9,756 bases of DNA from Nitrospirota bacterium (lineage in GTDB: Bacteria; Nitrospirota; Thermodesulfovibrionia; Thermodesulfovibrionales; JdFR-86). The position numbers were made by a program, and so were the translations under genes. Position 1 is the stretch's first letter. Every line of letters starts with the position of its first letter. The stretch spans positions 1-9,756 of the forward strand of contig DAOUWH010000043.1 of the NCBI GenBank assembly GCA_030667205.1, written 5' to 3'. Of this stretch, positions 6,935-9,756 are shown one piece after another. The notes under the pieces were generated by a model. It made no database searches and had not been told where the DNA came from. It saw only the letters and a list, made by a program, of their open reading frames with translations.

Positions 6935-7753
6935 TCAGTTCACCCTGATCGTATGGAGCCCCAGCTCTCTTGATGCGGCCTCTATCTTGGACTCGTTCAG
7001 CAGGTCCGAGCCCTGACCGTAGCCCTCAAGCATCGCCAGGTTCGCCAGGCTGTTTATCAGCCTGGGCATGCCGCCGGAATACCTGTACAGAGCCCTTAAA
7101 GCACTCCTCGTAAACAGCATGTCGGGCCTGCCCGCCACCGAGAGCCTGAACTCCACATAACCCTCGATCTCTTCCTCCGAAAGCGGGCCGATGTGGTAGA
7201 AAAGCCCTACCCGCTGCCTCAGGGGCTGGAGCACCTTGAGGTTGATTTTGTTCCTGAACTCGGTCTGGCCCACCAGGACGAGGCTCAGGAGGTTGCTCTC
7301 GTCAAGCTGGTAGTTGGTAAGGAGCCTTATCTCCTCGAAGGTCTCCCTCCAGGGGACAAGCTGCACCTCGTCTATTATCATAACGGGCGTGATGCCCTCT
7401 TCGTAGTCCATGTAAATCCTGTCGTGGATGGCCTCCAGAAGGCCGTCCTTGGAATTTGTGTCCGTGTCTATATCGAAGCGCTTTGCCACGACCCTCAGGA
7501 ACTGGTTGGGCGTGAGCCTCGGGTTCAGTATCATGACTATCCTGTGTTTTTCGTCAAGCGAATCTATCAGCGCCCTCGTCAGGGTCGTCTTGCCGCAGCC
7601 GATATCCCCGGTAAGGAGTATTATTTCCTTCTCTTCGACCGCATAACGGAGCCTCTCCAGCGCCTCCTCGTGAGCGCGGCTGAGGTACAGGAACCTCGGA
7701 TCTGGGGTCTTGCTGAAGGGCTTGGCCCTCAGGCCGTAGAACTCCTTATACAT
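6935..7753 (-). CDS. ExeA/GspA-like AAA ATPase
   Basis: This 272-residue ATPase belongs to the family that includes ExeA/GspA (type II secretion assembly) and MshM (pilus biogenesis). The N-terminus MYKEFYGLRAKPFSKTPDPR and the following FLYLSRAHEEAL are typical. Walker A is GDIGCGKTT (49-57) and Walker B is VMIIDEVQ (124-131). Sensor-1-like LVLVGQTEF (158-166), LRQRV (178-182) carrying likely arginine fingers, and SGGMPRLIN (226-234) follow. ExeA proper carries an extra membrane span and a C-terminal peptidoglycan-binding domain. This protein stops after the ATPase core and has no visible membrane segment, so it is probably a soluble regulator or assembly factor. The start is backed by AGGAGGGGGG about 6-10 nt upstream. 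It overlaps the cheA stop by 8 nt, so the two are very likely co-translated. A TniB-like transposition role is unlikely because no transposase is nearby. Confidence 0.88.
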   Translation of the reverse strand: MYKEFYGLRAKPFSKTPDPRFLYLSRAHEEALERLRYAVEEKEIILLTGDIGCGKTTLTRALIDSLDEKHRIVMILNPRLTPNQFLRVVAKRFDIDTDTNSKDGLLEAIHDRIYMDYEEGITPVMIIDEVQLVPWRETFEEIRLLTNYQLDESNLLSLVLVGQTEFRNKINLKVLQPLRQRVGLFYHIGPLSEEEIEGYVEFRLSVAGRPDMLFTRSALRALYRYSGGMPRLINSLANLAMLEGYGQGSDLLNESKIEAASRELGLHTIRVN

Positions 7754-9725
7754 GCAGCGCCCCCCTCCTGGCCGTACACTCCTCTATTATGCCCTCGATA
7801 TCGAGCACCAGCACGGTCTCGTGCTTTCCCACCTCGGCGGCCCCTGCGAGGCCCTTGATGTCTTCAAGGTATTCGCCAAGGGTCTTTATGACGACCTCGT
7901 TCTGCCTCAGGAGTTCGTCCACCAGAAGCCCCATCCGCCTTTCACCGAAGCCCACTATCACCGCAAAAGACCTCTCTGTGCCTGCATCGCCCTCGATATC
8001 GAAAACGCTTTTAAGCCAGGTCACAGGAAGGAGTTCGCCCCTGAGGTTAAAGACCTTCCTGTTCTCTATGCTCTGAAGGCTGTCGTGGCTGATGGACAGG
8101 GTCTCGGATATCGAAGATAGCGGGACGGCATAAGTGCCATTGCCCACCCTCACCATGAGCACCTTCATGATAGCCAGGGTGATAGGAAGCGTAAGCGTAA
8201 ACGTCGTGCCGATGCCCTTTTCGCTTTCGACGTCCACGAAGCCGCCGAGCATGGCTACCCTGTCCTTGACTATATCGAGGCCCACACCCCTTCCCGAGAC
8301 CTCGCTTACGACCTCTGTCGTGCTGAAGCCCGGCATGAATATCAGGTCCATGACGTCCTTGTCCTTGAGCTCGGCGTCCGCCCCTATAAGGCCCTTTTCG
8401 AGCGCCTTTTTCTTCAACTTCTCCGGGTTGATACCCTGCCCATCGTCGGTTACTTCCATGACCACGTGATTGCCCCTCTGAAAAGCCCGCAAGGTTACGC
8501 TTCCGGCCTCGTGCTTTCCTGCAGATAGCCTTTCCTTGGAAGACTCAAGCCCGTGGTCTATGGCGTTCCGCACGATATGCACCAGGGCGTCTACTATCTC
8601 CTCGGCAAGGTACTTGTCTATCTCCGTATCCTCGCCGAACATTTTAAGGTCTATCTTCTTGCCGACCTCTCTTGAGTACCGCCTGATAACCTGGGCGAGC
8701 CTTCTGTAAATCTGCCCGACGGGCACCATCCTTATCTCAAGCATCTGGCCCTGGAGTTCGCCTATCTTACGCTCCAGTACCTGGCCAGCCTTGTAAATGT
8801 CGATGACGAGCGGGCTGTGGCCGTATTGCTCGGCCATCTCTGACCATATCCTCCCGATGGCGTGCCTTGCGAGGCCTATCTCGCCGATCGTATTGAGAAT
8901 CCTGTCGAGCTTGTTGATGTCCACCCTCACCATGGAGGTGGTGGTCTTTAACATTTCCGCCCCGGCCTCCACCTTCGGAACTTCCACCGGAGCCGCAACC
9001 GGCCCCGCGCCCTTCAGAGCGACAAGCTCATCGACCTCGTGCTCGAACATGTCGGACAGGGCGTCCAGGGTCTCGGCGCTTCCGAACATGAGCTTAAACC
9101 CTATAGAGCCGTCGGGGGCGTCCTCGGTAGTGGGCATCGTGGAAATGAGCTCTCCCGAGGATTTTATCCTGTCGGTCAGATTCCCGAGGGACTTGTCGAA
9201 TTCCGTAAGGGGGAACATGGGGCTCATCATGTAAATTCCCTTGCCCTCGCTGAGGTTCGTCTTGAGACGGTGCTCTTCGTATTCCGAAAGCACCCTCAGT
9301 ATGGACTCGTCTATCAGGCCCTCCATGATTTCGCCCTTCTCGCCTTTCTTCACAGACTCCCTGAAAGACTCGATTTCTCTGATGTAGTCCCCGGTCTCCC
9401 CTCTTTCTTCCACGGGGGTACTGACAAGCACTCGCAGTATATCCGTATATTTCAGGAACAGGTCAATGGCCTTGTCCGTCATCTCGCACCTTCCGAGCCT
9501 TATGTCGTCGAGCAGGGACTCAAGGGCATGGCTTATCTCGGATATGTCCTCGTGGCCGAACAGGCCCGCAAGGCCTTTTAAGGTATGCATGGAACGGAAA
9601 AGGGCGTTTATCGAGTCGGGGTCTATCCCCCGGCCGTAGCTTTCCTGTATCTCAAGAAGGAGCCTTCCGGCTTCCTCTAGTATATCTTCGCACACGGCAA
9701 CGAAATAGCTCTCTGAGGACTTCAT
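7746..9725 (-). CDS. cheA: Chemotaxis-type histidine kinase CheA
   Basis: CheA is the cytoplasmic kinase of chemosensory arrays. It autophosphorylates on a histidine and passes the phosphate to response regulators. The 659 residues are close to the usual length. The HPt domain (about 1-105) carries H47 in FRSMHTLKGLAG. Residues 165-230 form a middle region that may be a regulator-docking (P2-like) domain; I recognise it only weakly. A short Pro/Ala linker follows (240-258), then the dimerisation helices (about 265-340). The ATPase domain has the N-box HIVRNAIDHGLE (383-394), G1 DDGQGI (427-432), and G2 GRGVGLDIV (478-486), with GIGTTFTL after it. A CheW-like domain (about 518-655) completes it, for array coupling. 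All key residues seem intact. The start ATG overlaps the stop of an upstream frame (ATGA) and has no clear Shine-Dalgarno, suggesting translational coupling. No cheW, cheY or receptor gene lies in the window, so the pathway it serves is not determined. Confidence 0.95.
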   Translation of the reverse strand: MKSSESYFVAVCEDILEEAGRLLLEIQESYGRGIDPDSINALFRSMHTLKGLAGLFGHEDISEISHALESLLDDIRLGRCEMTDKAIDLFLKYTDILRVLVSTPVEERGETGDYIREIESFRESVKKGEKGEIMEGLIDESILRVLSEYEEHRLKTNLSEGKGIYMMSPMFPLTEFDKSLGNLTDRIKSSGELISTMPTTEDAPDGSIGFKLMFGSAETLDALSDMFEHEVDELVALKGAGPVAAPVEVPKVEAGAEMLKTTTSMVRVDINKLDRILNTIGEIGLARHAIGRIWSEMAEQYGHSPLVIDIYKAGQVLERKIGELQGQMLEIRMVPVGQIYRRLAQVIRRYSREVGKKIDLKMFGEDTEIDKYLAEEIVDALVHIVRNAIDHGLESSKERLSAGKHEAGSVTLRAFQRGNHVVMEVTDDGQGINPEKLKKKALEKGLIGADAELKDKDVMDLIFMPGFSTTEVVSEVSGRGVGLDIVKDRVAMLGGFVDVESEKGIGTTFTLTLPITLAIMKVLMVRVGNGTYAVPLSSISETLSISHDSLQSIENRKVFNLRGELLPVTWLKSVFDIEGDAGTERSFAVIVGFGERRMGLLVDELLRQNEVVIKTLGEYLEDIKGLAGAAEVGKHETVLVLDIEGIIEECTARRGALHV

Positions 9726-9756
9726 AGGTCAAACAGTTCTTTAAGAAGTTCCCGTA
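9722..9756 (-). CDS. Last codons of an unidentified gene upstream of cheA (partial)
   Basis: On the minus strand, a frame entering from the right edge reads RELLKELFDL and stops at TGA (9724-9722). That stop shares the sequence ATGA with the cheA start. Such 4-nt overlaps are typical of translationally coupled operon genes, and the peptide looks like an ordinary helical C-terminus. Ten residues are too few to identify the product. A chemotaxis gene such as a response regulator or CheW would be expected there, but that is a guess. Confidence 0.4.
   Translation of the reverse strand, partial: RELLKELFDL

Noticed and set aside
7193..7858. 221-codon plus-strand frame opposite the ATPase and cheA end
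   Set aside because: Antisense shadow spanning the junction of two well-supported minus-strand genes.

Overview
The window is a stretch of bacterial chromosome. It is GC-rich, with a strong preference for G or C at third codon positions. All the recognisable genes are housekeeping or signalling genes, and there are no phage, transposon, CRISPR or RNA genes. The SecA with a C-terminal zinc tail, an MglA-type GTPase, a CheA kinase and an ExeA-like ATPase together suggest a Gram-negative lineage of the former Deltaproteobacteria or Nitrospirota type. That placement is inference; no marker here settles it.

Layout. (1) Positions 1-1275, minus strand: the N-terminal 425 codons of a transketolase, running off the left edge. 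(2) 1276-1550: a divergent intergenic region with a plausible sigma-70 promoter for transketolase, overlapped by two small palindromes, and a TATAAT-like box very close to the secA start. (3) 1551-6767, plus strand: a tight run of secA, a degenerate-receiver/GAF/GGDEF diguanylate cyclase (8-nt overlap with secA), and an MglA-like GTPase with an unusual long C-terminal extension (23-nt gap). (4) 6768-6934: a convergent intergenic region with two hairpins, one inside what looks like a degraded copy of a dispersed palindromic repeat family. (5) 6935-9756, minus strand: cheA followed by an ExeA/GspA-like AAA ATPase (8-nt overlap). The last codons of another gene overlap the cheA start at the right edge.

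How they may work together. SecA drives Sec-dependent protein export and transketolase serves the pentose-phosphate or Calvin cycle. The remaining four genes are all switch-type regulators: a c-di-GMP synthase, a polarity GTPase, a chemosensory kinase, and an ATPase of a family linked to secretion and type IV pilus assembly. Their clustering suggests, but does not prove, a surface-motility or cell-polarity control locus. The most unusual single item is the MglA protein. It has intact GTPase motifs, a proline/glutamate pentapeptide repeat linker and a predicted coiled-coil tail, and there is no mglB in the window.
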